From Zingiber officinale (Eukaryota > Streptophyta > Magnoliopsida > Zingiberales > Zingiberaceae): a stretch of DNA of 64,000 nt. The stretch lies in assembly GCF_018446385.1 (NCBI RefSeq), contig NC_055992.1, positions 21,174,877-21,238,876 of the forward strand. Reading direction: 5' to 3'. A program made the translations under genes and the position numbers. Every line of letters begins with the position of its first letter. The first letter of the stretch is position 1. Positions 34,756 to 44,924 of the stretch are shown piece by piece. A model generated the notes under the pieces. That model was given only the letters and a program-made list of their open reading frames with translations. It was not told where the DNA came from and made no database searches.

Positions 34756-36560
34756 TTATGGGGTAGAGAAAATGCTCCTAGGAATCCAAAACCTATTGGT
34801 GCTCCTTGGATGCTCTAGGTATTCACTAGGGATAACTTCTCTAGATACCTTCCTAGTGACCTTGTTAGGCTTCTTAGAAGCCTTGATCACCTTTTCTAGG
34901 TCAACCTTAGGGATTTCTTCCCTTGTGACCTTTTTAGTGACTTTGTTAGACTTCTTAGAAGTCTTAGTCACTTTAGTTGCAAAAATACTCTTAGGAATAA
35001 CTTTCCTAATATTTTTGACTTGACCTTTAGACCTAGACTCGGTTCCATAGCTATATGGAGCCCTATGGTAAGAAATTACATCCTTCTTAGCCTTGGGTTT
35101 GTATCCCAAACCTCTATGGCCATTGGATGACCTTTGTGCTCCTAAACCTAGGTTTTGCTCATTTTACCCTTTTAGGATATTTTCCATCCTTTTTAGGGTA
35201 TTTTCTAACTTATCAAGTTTTGACCTCAAGACTTGATTTTCCATCCTTAAGTCCTTAGCTTTAGGTTTTTCAATGAATTCATGAGCATTTTTATTTTTAG
35301 GCTTGTAACTAAAACTCTTAGTTTTCTTGCCTAGATTTTCATCTACCTTCCTAAACCTAGGTGTGGTAGTTTTAGCATGTAGGGCCACATGTTTTTCTTT
35401 AAAGCTCTTATGCTTTCTATTCTTATGGTAAATAGCATTAAAATGATAAAAATTAGAACTAGCATGCTTTTTACCATTATTCAAGGGAGTAGGCTCAATA
35501 AATGATACCTTCCTTTTTACCTTGGAGGCTCCCCCTTGAGTTGTGCTTCCTCCATGAGCCTTTACCGCTTTCTTCCCCTTGAGACATTGACTTCTATAAT
35601 GTCCCTTTTGGTTGCACAAAAAGCACACAATGTGCTCCTTGCTCTTCTTTGTTGAGGGAGCGGTCTCTTTGGGCTTCTCCTTACCCTTTGGTGCAACTTG
35701 GCCCTTCTTCTTGGCCAACTTGGGGCACTTGCTCTTATAATGCTCATGCTCCCTACACCAAAACATATGATATGATTTTTATTTTTAATTGAACTAGTTA
35801 TACCTTTCTGTGTAGGGATGGCTTCCTCTCTCTTTGATTTCGATGTAGAGGCTTCCTCTTGATCCGAAAATGATGCTTCTCCAATAGATTTGTCTCGACT
35901 TGTGGAGGTGGAAGCTTCTTCATCCTCTTCTTCTCTTGACCCGGATGTGGAGACTTCTCCTTCTTCTTGATCCGGTGTCGTCGAAAATTGCTCCCCCTCA
36001 ATCCTAGAGGTGGAGGCTTCTTCATCTTCATCTTGTACATAGAACAAGGAGTATGCTCTCTCCTTGCCCTCTTCATTGCATTCCTTTGAAGATGAGGCTT
36101 CTTGGACTTCTTCTTCTTCGGAAGTTGAGCATCTCTCAACTTCGGAGTCCTCTTGATTTTGATTCATCGAGTCACCCTCTTTTGATTCTTCGTGATTTGG
36201 TACGGTGGAGGGGATCTCATGAATCTTAGCCAATTTGCTCCATAGCTCTTTGACATCCTTGAATTCCCCAACTTTCTCCAATATGTTGCTCGGCAATAGA
36301 TTGACCAAAAGCTTGGTCACTTTGTCATTGGCCTCACATCTTTGGATTTGTTCTTGGCTCCATTTGCTTTTCTTGAGAGGCTTGCCCTTGGAGTTTGTTG
36401 GAGCTTCAAATCCTTCCATGAGAGCAAACAATTGCTCTATCTCCATCATCAAGAAATTCTCGATATTTGATTTCCAAAGATCGAAGCTTGTTGAAATAAA
36501 TGATGGAGGCACCCTTGTATCGAATCCAAGTCCGTCTTGGAATTCCATTGAAGTTAAGCT
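34756..36560 (-). pseudogene. copia gag with two zinc knuckles (frameshifted)
   Basis: The frame opens near 36548 (MEFQDGLGF). A capsid-like N-terminal part has LWKSNIENFLMMEIEQLF, KVTKLLVNLLPSNI and KELWSKLAKIHE. A long acidic Ser/Glu-rich spacer (EEASTS repeats) follows. The first knuckle (C..C-EHEHYKSKCPK) is reached only after a frameshift near 35770. The second, CFLCNQKGHYRSQC, is intact. A basic lysine-rich tail continues in another frame to 34756. It has the size and order of SIRE-type gag. No pol follows the C-terminal tail. Confidence 0.85.
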
Positions 36561-36654
36561 TGATAAAATCTTTGACTTGAAGAATTTTGCTCCTACTTTT
36601 TCACCCTCTAGCTCTTTGCCCCTTCCGGCGATGATTCTGGTGAAGAGCAACCTT

Positions 36655-36666
36655 GCTCTGATTCCA
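36655..36666 (-). other. Primer-binding site of the gag-only element
   Basis: Minus-strand tggaatcagagc, two bases inside the 5' LTR edge, matches the tggtatcagagc complement of initiator tRNA-Met in 11 of 12 positions. Confidence 0.8.
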
Positions 36667-36668
36667 CT

Positions 36669-37333
36669 TGTTGGGACCGATTATGTAGCTAGAGGGGGGT
36701 GAATAGCTCGGTGCGCTCGTCGTGCTCTTCGTTGCTTGTTTCTTCAAGGATATGCAGTAGAAAATACAAAGAAAACAAACACAACGCTAACACTAAAGAT
36801 TTACTTGGTATCCACCTCAAGAAGAGGTGACTAATCCAATGATCCACGCACTCACGCACCCTCCACTATGAAAAACACTCCTTTATGGTAACTACCAAAG
36901 GCGGAGAAACCCTACAATACTCTCAGTACAAGAAGAAGATAAGGGAAAACAAATACAAGAATTCTTACAGGTTTGACAACTGAAAACCCTAACCCTAGTT
37001 TCTCCTTCTTGCTTTTGATCCGCCTCTTGACTTGGAAAACTTCCAAGAACCTTCAAGAACTGGCGATCTAAACTTCAGAGAGATGCTGTGGAGCCACTGG
37101 TGAAGATCTAAGATGAAACAGTGTAAGTTCTACCGAGAGAACAGCTCGCCAGCAACTAAATACGACGCCAACGGTCAGATTCCGATCGATTGGATTGCTC
37201 CCAATCGATCGGAGAGGCTTTGGATCGATCGGCTGATCGATCCAGAACGCCTCTGTGCTCTCGGGAAATTTTCTGGATCGATCGGCTGATCGATCCAGCC
37301 TTTATCGCGTGAAATCGCACCTCCCAATCGATC
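36669..37333 (-). repeat. Truncated 5' LTR of the gag-only element
   Basis: It is collinear with 31031-31700 and almost identical. Similarity stops at 37333 in the middle of an atcgatccact-gatcgat palindrome, after which an unrelated foldback unit begins. ORF 37175-37480 spans the junction and is not a gene. Confidence 0.88.
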
Positions 37334-39440
37334 CACTAATCGCACCGGTGTACTCTTGAGCAGTACGTTGTCCCTCAGATGCATTGAGCTCGTCGGCTCC
37401 TTTCCCATGTCATCCTTCTCACTAGTTGCGTCTTTCGCTCGACTTCTTGTGTTTTTAAGCTCCTGCACACTTAGACACAAGGATTAAATACAACATGACC
37501 TAACTAAACTTGGTTGACCACATCAAAACTACCCGGGGTACTTACAGATTTGATGTGATCAATTGAGTTAAGTTAAGTCCCGTGTCTTCTAAAACCTTAT
37601 GTCTAAGTGTGCAAGAACTTAGGAACACAAGAAGTCGAGCGGAAGAGTTTGTTGGATCGTAAAGTTCGCTAGAGGGAGGGGGTTGAATAGCAATCTTTGA
37701 AAATCATTATCAAGTAAGTAGCGGAAACAGAAAACACAACGCTAACAAAACTAATTTTACTTGGTTTAGAACTTTTGTCGACTCCTACTCCAAGGCCCAC
37801 ACGTAAGAGTGCTTTCGTTGGGCAATCACTAATAATTTGTAAAATGTTATAAGCTTTAGTACATGAATTATTAAAAGAATACTGACAATAGGAAAAGGCA
37901 ATTGAGTCGTGGGTTGTCGGAGAAGTCTCACAGTGTCGTAGAAGCAATGCGCAGTAGAGTAATCGCAGAAAGAAATTGTTGTTTTTTTTGCTCCAGGTGG
38001 TGGCCTCCTTATATAGGAAGCTCCGGGCAGCCGAATCCCTTCTGAGCGCCTAGTACGTGACATCGGCCAACCAATCGGCGCGCTCCTAGTTGGCGGAGAT
38101 AAGATTTACCTTTCGGGCGCCCGAACCAGTTTTGAGCGCCCAGATCAACTTCGAGCATCCGGATCCCTTCCGGGCGCCCGGACCACTATTTTCCACCAAA
38201 TCATTTTTCCTGTAAGAAAATGTTAGTCCGAGGCAAATACAAATTATACTACCCTGTAAAACAGTGTTAGCACAATTATAGTCAATTAGAGTAGTAATTA
38301 GATTCTGTCTCCTCGAAATCAGAATCTAGTCAAGATTTCAACTTAGATTTTTGAAATGGATCTAAGTTGGATCGACGCCTACTGTTCCCTCGAATAGGGA
38401 ACGCATCGTCACCAAATCACTCCCCTCCAGTGACTTACCTTTAACTTACCTGCCAGACATCCGGTCAGCCTATTGACCTGTCTGGACTTCGTGCCAGCTA
38501 TCCGATCGGCTCATCGACCTAGCTGAACTTCCCTAAAACACTGAGTTAGCACAATAGATAAAATGGTAAGGTAAAATAGTTTTAACAGAATTCAAGATTT
38601 GTTGGTCCGGTCGACCGCGGTCACATATAACCTAGAATTATCTCCCCCTAGGATTGCCTAACTTCACTCACTAGGACTTCCATTGCCTGGTTTCACTCAT
38701 CGGGACTTCCTCTACCTAATTTTACTCACTATGACCCGATTTCACTCACCAGGACTTCCACCACCTAGCTTCACTCACTAGGGCATGACTTCACTCACCA
38801 TGACTTCCACTACCTAGCTTCACTCACTAGGGTCTGGTTTCACTCACCAGGACTTCTACCACCTACCTTCACTCACTAGGGCCCGGCTTCACTCACCAGG
38901 ACTTTCACTACCTAGCTTCACTCACTAGGGACTGGCTTCATTCACTAGAACTTCCATCCACTACCTAGCTTCACTCACTAGGGTCTGGTTTCACTCACCA
39001 GGACTTCTACCACCTACTTTCACTCACTAGGGCCCGGCTTCACTCACCAGGACTTTCACTACGTAGCTTCACTCACTAGGGTTTGGCTTCATATACTAGA
39101 ACTTCCATCCACTACCTGGCTTCACTCACTAGGGTTTTGCTTCACTCACCATGACTTCCAATTTGCCTAACCTCCAGTTAGGACTTCTCCTTGCTAGTCA
39201 TCTAGTCCTAACTAGACTACTCTCTTCCAAACATCAAGTCCTGTTTGGATTAACCCTTATTCAAACTGACTAGACTTGGATGCATTGTCAAACATCAAAA
39301 CCCTAGAGGTCAATTGCACCAATAGACGTGACGAAAGAGAAGGATGACATAGGAAGCAAGTTGATAGGCTCGGTACATCTAAGGGATGAAAAGCTATGGA
39401 AGAGTACACCAACGAACTAGAAGGACGCGCAACAAAACAT
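37334..39440. mobile_element. Foldback repeat interrupted by a solo LTR
   Basis: Bases 37334-37530 are the inverted copy of 37560-37645 joined to 39325-39420. For example, cacaagaagtcgagcgaaaga in reverse at 37425-37445 pairs with cacaagaagtcgagcggaaga at 37628-37646, and agaaggatgacat on each side continues after the LTR. The loop is the short segment around tacccggggtacttac (37530-37550). Pieces also resemble 2802-2940. Confidence 0.6.
37650..39324 (-). mobile_element. Solo copia-type LTR (1675 bp)
   Basis: It starts TGTTGGATCG and ends TTGCACCAATA, the same end type as the LTR at 31031. Flanks gagtt and gacgt are at best a decayed target duplication, but the interrupted foldback unit proves insertion. 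On the minus strand tatata lies at 38010-38015. Directly upstream (38024-38190) the palindrome cgggcgcccg recurs five or more times. A ttcactcactaggg/ttcactcaccagg minisatellite fills 38640-39160. Confidence 0.75.
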
Positions 39441-39676
39441 TCGAGGGATGAGAAGATAAAAGGAAGTCTGCTCGAGGAGAAGGTCGGAGTTAGGTTCGGA
39501 TGAGCTCAACTCTGGATAATCAAAGCATCACCCACACAAAGAAAGTTTGAAAAAGTCAACTCTAAAGTTGACTTTGGATCAACAAGCCGTTGGAGTGAAG
39601 AAACTTAAAAGTATGGAGGAACTGAATTTTGTCTAAATTTTTTTTAACTATAAGTGTAAGATATGTAGATATCAAA

Positions 39677-39679
<3 letters not shown>

Positions 39680-39754
<75 letters not shown>
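39680..39754. repeat. (TA)n microsatellite
   Basis: About 37 uninterrupted TA units. The apparent ORFs through it encode only Ile-Tyr repeats and are artefacts. Confidence 0.98.
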
Positions 39755-39758
<4 letters not shown>

Positions 39759-40383
39759 AAATTGTTATTCTGCAGACTCGTTGCTGCACGACTATGCAGA
39801 CCCAGGGCATCTAGATTGAATCCAAGCGCTTGGATTCAATATAGATGCCTTGGATTCAATCAGAAGGTTTTTGTTTTGTTTTTTTTTTATATATTTGGGG
39901 TATATTATATGTATTTAGCGTTTAAGATTTTAGAATTTAAGGATTGAGTTATAGTTAGTTTAAGCCAATAAGATTTTTCCTCTAGGGTTCAAGCTTTTCT
40001 CTTGAGTTATAGTGTTTAAGATAAAAAATTTCAGATACTCACAGGATATATTATATATATTTAGCATTTAAAATTTTAGGATTTAGGGGTTGGGTTGCAA
40101 TGGGTTTAAGTCAATAAAATTTTTTCCTCTATGGTTCAAGTTCCCTCTTAGATTATAGTGTTTAAGATAAAAAATTTTATATCTCACGAGATATAATATT
40201 AGATTTTTTAAAAGAAATGTTCATTTAAAAAAAATATTGGAATCCAAACGCCTAGATCGCTAGGTGTGCACACACGCGCGACGTTTGTTCCGCAACAAAC
40301 CCCCCGGATTGAATTTAGGGTGCTTATATTGAATCTAAGCACCCTAGGTCCCCACAGTCACACAACAAGTCCACAGTATAGTA

Positions 40384-40388
<5 letters not shown>
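39755..40388. mobile_element. Foldback unit between (TA)n tracts, with a 44-bp palindrome
   Basis: The left end (ctgcagactcgttgctgcacgac) and the reverse complement of the right end (ctgtggacttgttgtgtgac) are similar, as are the following hairpins. Bases 39806-39849 are a palindrome of 22+22 bases with one mismatch (core gaatccaagcgcttggattc). Bases 40318-40348 form a second hairpin (agggtgctta...taagcaccct). TA tracts flank it on both sides. No coding capacity. Confidence 0.5.

Positions 40389-40411
<23 letters not shown>
40389..40411. repeat. Short (TA)n tract
   Basis: Eleven or so TA units separating two foldback units. Confidence 0.9.
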
Positions 40412-40414
<3 letters not shown>

Positions 40415-40419
40415 GAAAA

Positions 40420-40984
40420 TATTACTCTACGGCACACATCTGTGCGGATCAGTTCGGTGGATCGATCCACTGATCGATTCAGCTCCGCTGGATCGATCCA
40501 GCAGGCGCGAGAAGACGAAGTAGGGCTGGATCGATCAGTGGATCAATTCAACCCCGCTTGCTGGTCTTCTTGCGTGCGATGGATCGATCCAGCAGGGGCT
40601 AGATCGATTCAACCCTTGTCTTCTCACACCCGTCTCGCAATCGTAAACAATTTCGGCTGCAATCCAGCCCAAACAGCTGTCGGAATCCCTTGGGTTCACC
40701 TTCCCCTCCGGTTACAGTAAAGTTCGGGGGCAGGCGGTCGGAGGCCGCCGACGGTGAAAGGGTGCGATTGGCATGACGGGCGCGAGAAGACAAGCGGGGT
40801 TGAATCAATCCACTGATCGATTCAATCCCGTTGGATCAATCCAACAAGCACAAGAAGACGAAGCGGACAGGGCTGAATCGATCAGTGGATCGATTCAGCC
40901 CCGTTGGATCGATCAATGGAACGATCTAGTACTAATTTTGATGTGCGCTGTACCAAATCGCACAGAGCGTGTCACAAGGTAGCT

Positions 40985-40985
<1 letters not shown>
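40420..40985. mobile_element. Foldback unit with atcgatc palindromes between (TA)n tracts
   Basis: Bases 40440-40620 are repeated in inverted orientation at 40775-40935: ggctggatcgatcagtggat against atccactgatcgattcaa, and gcgcgagaagac on both sides. A 150-base spacer contains a GC-rich stretch. The outer ends (cacacatctgtgcgg and ccaaatcgcacagagcgtgtc) are roughly complementary. It lies 330 bases upstream of the acetyltransferase ATG. Confidence 0.5.

Positions 40986-41063
<78 letters not shown>
40984..41063. repeat. (CT)n-(TA)n compound microsatellite
   Basis: About eight CT units run into about thirty TA units. It sits 170 bases upstream of the TATA box of the acetyltransferase gene. Confidence 0.97.
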
Positions 41064-41065
<2 letters not shown>

Positions 41066-41230
41066 TAAAATAACGGGTTAACTTGGGCATGAGGTCGATA
41101 CATTTCAACATGGCCGGCCCATTTATTTGTTTTCCTTTTTTCAGGGAATCTGCCCCGTTTATTTACGCAAAAACTTACCTAATTATTATTTGCATTACCT
41201 AAAATACCCATAGAGTGCCGATAGATCCTT

Positions 41231-41237
41231 TATAAAA
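41231..41237 (+). promoter_or_regulatory. TATA box of the NATA-like gene
   Basis: tataaaa lies 86 bases upstream of the ATG at 41317. It is preceded by neutral sequence and followed by a leader containing aaaccctagc, common in plant 5' leaders. Confidence 0.6.
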
Positions 41238-41316
41238 CTAAACCCTAGCGACACAGTCCGCTTCCCCACTACTTTCCATTTCGATCTCCTTCTCCCTTTT
41301 CGATCTCGCCGGAGCA

Positions 41317-42018
41317 ATGTCGTCCGCTGCAGATGCGTCACCGGAGAATCTCAAACACGCCGTCTGGGCTCAGATCCGTATTGCGGACAATCGCGACGTG
41401 CCCAACGTCTGCCGGCTCATCAGGCAGATGGCGGAGTTCGAGCGGTTGACCCATCTCTTCTCAGCCACCGAGGCCTCCCTCTCGGCCACCCTCTTCCCCT
41501 CTCCCGCACCTCCCCCCTTCCGCTCCTTCACCGTCCTCATCCTCGAGCTCTCCCCTACCCCGTTCCCTACCTCCGACGCCGACGCAGGTTTCTCCCCGAT
41601 CGTGCGCCAGCTCCATCCGGACGCGCCGGCGGAGGATGCTGAGGCTGGGGAGTTCGCGTCTCCTCGTGGTGGGGGAGCGGTGGTTGTGGGATTCGTTCTG
41701 TGCTTCCCCAACTACTCGTCGTTCCTAGCGAAGCCGGGGCTGTATGTGGAGGACATTTTCGTGCGGGCGGCATGGCGACGGAGGGGCCTGGGGCGGATGA
41801 TGCTGGCGGCGGTGGCGCGGCAGGCTGCACTGCTGGGGATGGGGAGGGTGGAGTGGTGCGTGCTCGACTGGAACGTTAACGCAATCAAGTTCTACGAGGA
41901 GATGGGCGCCGAGGTGTTACCGATGTGGAGGATCTGCCGGCTCGCCGGACCGGCATTGCAGGCTTATCGTCTTCAATTGCATGACAAGGAAGGTGAAGCT
42001 GTGGCCAAAGAGGAGTAG
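41317..42018 (+). CDS. NATA1-like: NATA-type GNAT N-acetyltransferase, intronless
   Basis: A single exon of 233 residues, GC-rich in strong contrast to the surrounding DNA. The family transfers acetyl from acetyl-CoA to small amines (ornithine, diaminopropane, putrescine in Arabidopsis NATA1/2) in the cytosol. IRIADNRDVPNVCRLIRQMA (20-39) opens the GNAT fold. A less conserved Pro/Ala-rich insert is at about 60-125. Strand beta4 is VGFVLCFPNYSSF. GLYVEDIFVRAAWRRRGLGR carries the acetyl-CoA pyrophosphate motif R-R-x-G-x-G. VEWCVLDWNVNAIKFYEEMG is the C-terminal signature of the plant family. The start fits the family and a TATA box lies at 41231. There is no break. Substrate cannot be decided from sequence. 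Confidence 0.93.
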   Translation: MSSAADASPENLKHAVWAQIRIADNRDVPNVCRLIRQMAEFERLTHLFSATEASLSATLFPSPAPPPFRSFTVLILELSPTPFPTSDADAGFSPIVRQLHPDAPAEDAEAGEFASPRGGGAVVVGFVLCFPNYSSFLAKPGLYVEDIFVRAAWRRRGLGRMMLAAVARQAALLGMGRVEWCVLDWNVNAIKFYEEMGAEVLPMWRICRLAGPALQAYRLQLHDKEGEAVAKEE

Positions 42019-42913
42019 CCATTTTTTCTCTTTTCTATGACAATAAGAGATTTAGTTTGTTGGCTATGTACGGCCTTTCTTTTATCAATTCAAGAAAAAA
42101 GGTTTTTAAATAAGGACCTGAAATTTACTTGCGTGTGGTAGGGTTTTTGAGTAATCTCAAAGTTGAATCGTATACTTTAATTTTAGCAGAGATTAATTTT
42201 TTTATTAGATTTTCATTGCTAAGTGTAGGTAGCATTGTTTGTTGGTTGTTCACGCGGTTTTCAAAATCAAAACACATATAAAACGAGAAAAAAAAAAATC
42301 AGCTCTCCTTTGTAAAAACAGAGAGTGAACGATACTCTTTTCTTTTGTACGCTTTTATTTGTAAATAGAAGAGATATTGTGATAATTCGATGGGCATGAT
42401 TCACTATTAATTATCCTCGAAAAACTATAAAAATTATTGTCTTTTGACTGTGAGACATTTCCGTTACTGTAAGTTTGGTTGTTAATTATCTCAAAAACAG
42501 TAAGTTTTCATTGTTGATTAACTTGGATTAAAAGGTTTAAAATAATGCTAACCTTTACAGTGCAAGATAGATACTTTGATGAAATTTTACTTGCAATGTT
42601 TAGTACTTGAACAACCAAAGTTATGTTATATAATGAACACTTATTTGAAACAATGAAAAGAGTTGTTGTCCGTCACTCCAAATTTTAGATGTTATCTACA
42701 AAAGATAAAATCTGTCATCCTGACAGTCCTTTACGATTATCTCACATCATTAAAAAAGAATAAATTAAAAAATCAAAATTAGTCATCACATGAAAGGTAA
42801 TTTTTTTGGTTTTTATTAGGATTCAATGCGTGCTCAATTTTACAAATTTGTTATGCTAATAACTAAATTTAAGATGTTGTCGATAAGATGTGTAATTATA
42901 GTTGAAATATCGG

Positions 42914-42977
<64 letters not shown>

Positions 42978-43773
42978 GCCAAAAGGACATTTAGAGTCGT
43001 GTGAGGATGAATTTAGATATTCAAAATTTGAATCTGAATCAGCAGAAAGTTGAAGAATATCTTAGAAAGCTCATGATTAAAGAATTAATTCATAAGTTTA
43101 AGATTTGAGTGACAAGAGATGATCAAGATGTATTTAAAGGTCTGATATTTGAATGACCAGGGGGAAGGCCAAACATTCAGATTTGAGTCAATAGAGACTC
43201 AGGATATTAAATAAAAAATATGGATCAACACAAGATAAAAATAAACCTCAAGTATTTATAGAATATGTTGTGCTTCATAGTTTAGTTGAATATGTTGTGC
43301 TTAATAGTTTGATTGTTTATATCTTAAATACAAACTTTTCAACAATTTTTTTTCACTTCTTAAAATTTATTTATTTTATTTTTATTAAATTTTTAGATGC
43401 GGATATCAAACAAAATGGATAAATCAAATTTTGAGTTGAAATTCATTCATTTGGTAGGTCTGATAATTAGAATCACGATCGTTTGAATCGAGATTGATTT
43501 AATTTGTTTTGAACAATTTGTAATCAAACCAACTTTTTAGTGGAAAAAAAAAATCTAATTCAATTAGGTTGAAACCAATTAGAGAATTTTTTAAGGAATT
43601 AAAAATTAGTTTCCCCCCTTTTCTTTCTCACTCCCGAATTAGTAAGGAAAAACAGAGAGATTTTTATTTTTTTCAAAAAAAAATATTAGTTCCATCGTCT
43701 TCTCACATGAGCACACATCTCTCTTTCTTCACTTCTTTCTTTCTTTCACTTCTTTCTTGTATAGAGTCATAAA
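42019..43773. other. Intergenic AT-rich DNA with one microsatellite
   Basis: The acetyltransferase 3' flank has aataag near 42040 as a weak polyadenylation signal. A (TA)n tract of about 28 units occupies 42918-42974. I see no gene or recognisable transposon in the rest. The ORF at 43569-43772 is low-complexity Ser/Phe. Confidence 0.6.
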
Positions 43774-43948
43774 AGTCCCTTCGGATGAGTCTAGTGGCTA
43801 GCGCATGAGATATTATCACAATGAAGTCTGGGGTTCGAATCTCGGCAAAGTCGAGGTAAATACCTCCCTTATGTGTTTGTCACTATTCTAAAGGCCCTGG
43901 GACGAGTTGGTGGGGGCACTGGGAGTAAGCGTATTCGTCTTTTGCCAC
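43774..43948 (+). mobile_element. SINE copy 4
   Basis: This is the same family as 23986-24198: agtcccttcggatgagtct, A-box region tagtggctagcgcatg, B-box gttcgaatctc, then aagtcgaggtaaatacctcc, ccctgggacgagttgg and attcgtcttttgcc. It lacks the gctagtagccgcccgtgattt block of copy 2, an internal deletion of about 40 bases. Confidence 0.75.
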
Positions 43949-44850
43949 AATTGTATGACGTCATGAGATCTAGGGATCATCCTCGCTAGACGGACAGTTG
44001 TTAATATATAATGGTATTATCATCATATAGGAGTTAAATCCTAACTAGTAGTTAAGTGTCTGTCATCCTCATGTGCTATTTAACTGTCCAACACTAGTAG
44101 TCATCTGTGGTTTATCTTTTCTATGTTTACTTAAAAGCAAACTAAAAGTAGTGCTGAAAACGAACGAATCATCTTTTTACCACTTGTACCATGCCATCCT
44201 AACATCATTTCTTCCTCCCAATCTCTATAAGTTTGAATCAACTTTCGAGCGTTGTTATTTTAAAAATTCATTTTTTAAAAATATTAATGATTTGGATAAT
44301 TCGATTAAACTAAATAAATGGATATTACATCAGAACGGATCATATGACCGTGTTATGTCGCATGGAGACAAGGTCGTATCGTGTGATTAACTATTTAAAA
44401 TTTAATTAATTCGATAAAACTAATTAATTGATATTGTATCAATTTGACTTATTCGATTTTTATTGAAATATTCAATCGGGTTGGTTAGATAAAAAAATGG
44501 TGCGGTTTAAAACCAATTCTTAACACTACCTATTAACCACTTACCACCGTGGGTTCCGCTCGATTCCTCCCCCCACCACCAGTGCAAATCTTCTGTCATG
44601 AAAATCTCTCTGTCCCTCTGTCCCATGTAGATAACGACAAGGTTAAATAGTGTTTCTCGTGAGAAACACGTGACGCCGCAGACGAAAGTGGCTTGTGGGC
44701 GAAAACCTCTTCTGCAAGAAACAATTTCGCGATGAAGGCCCTCTCTGTGCCCTAACCCTTTCTCCTTCCCACAGTCGACGGTCCGAAGGCCCACCAACGC
44801 GAAATCCCGTCGTCTTCCAACTGTCAACGGCAACAGGCAACACCATCGAG
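43949..44850. other. Unassigned stretch
   Basis: Nothing definite is seen. A GC-richer block at 44540-44850 has an open minus-strand frame (44507-44833) with no recognisable motif or family resemblance. It ends where the truncated copia element begins. Confidence 0.4.
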
Positions 44851-44924
44851 GCGACTCAATATTGATCCTTGGGGACCCATTATTAACCTAGTCCAACTTG
44901 ATTGACCAAGTTAGACTTGGGGGC

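Larger units (their letters stand above)
31031..37333 (-). mobile_element. Gag-only, non-autonomous copia-type LTR element
   Basis: On the minus strand: 5' LTR (37333-36669, truncated), primer-binding site (36666-36655, tggaatcagagc, one change from the initiator-Met consensus), gag (about 36560-34756), a long non-coding stretch, polypurine tract (32602-32585, aaaaagagggagat) and 3' LTR (32584-31031). No protease, integrase or RT can be found in the 4.08-kb interior, so it would depend on another element. The LTRs are nearly identical over the shared 650 bases, implying a young insertion. The long LTRs and gag type suggest a SIRE/Maximus relative (inference). Confidence 0.85.

Noticed and set aside
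39562-39947. ORFs with long Ile-Tyr runs
   Set aside because: They are translations of the (TA)n microsatellite.
41370-41830. Two minus-strand ORFs of 113 and 87 residues
   Set aside because: They are antisense shadows of the GC-rich acetyltransferase gene.
44507-44846. Two minus-strand ORFs in a GC-richer block
   Set aside because: No motif, no introns, no homologue recognised. Kept only as an unassigned stretch.
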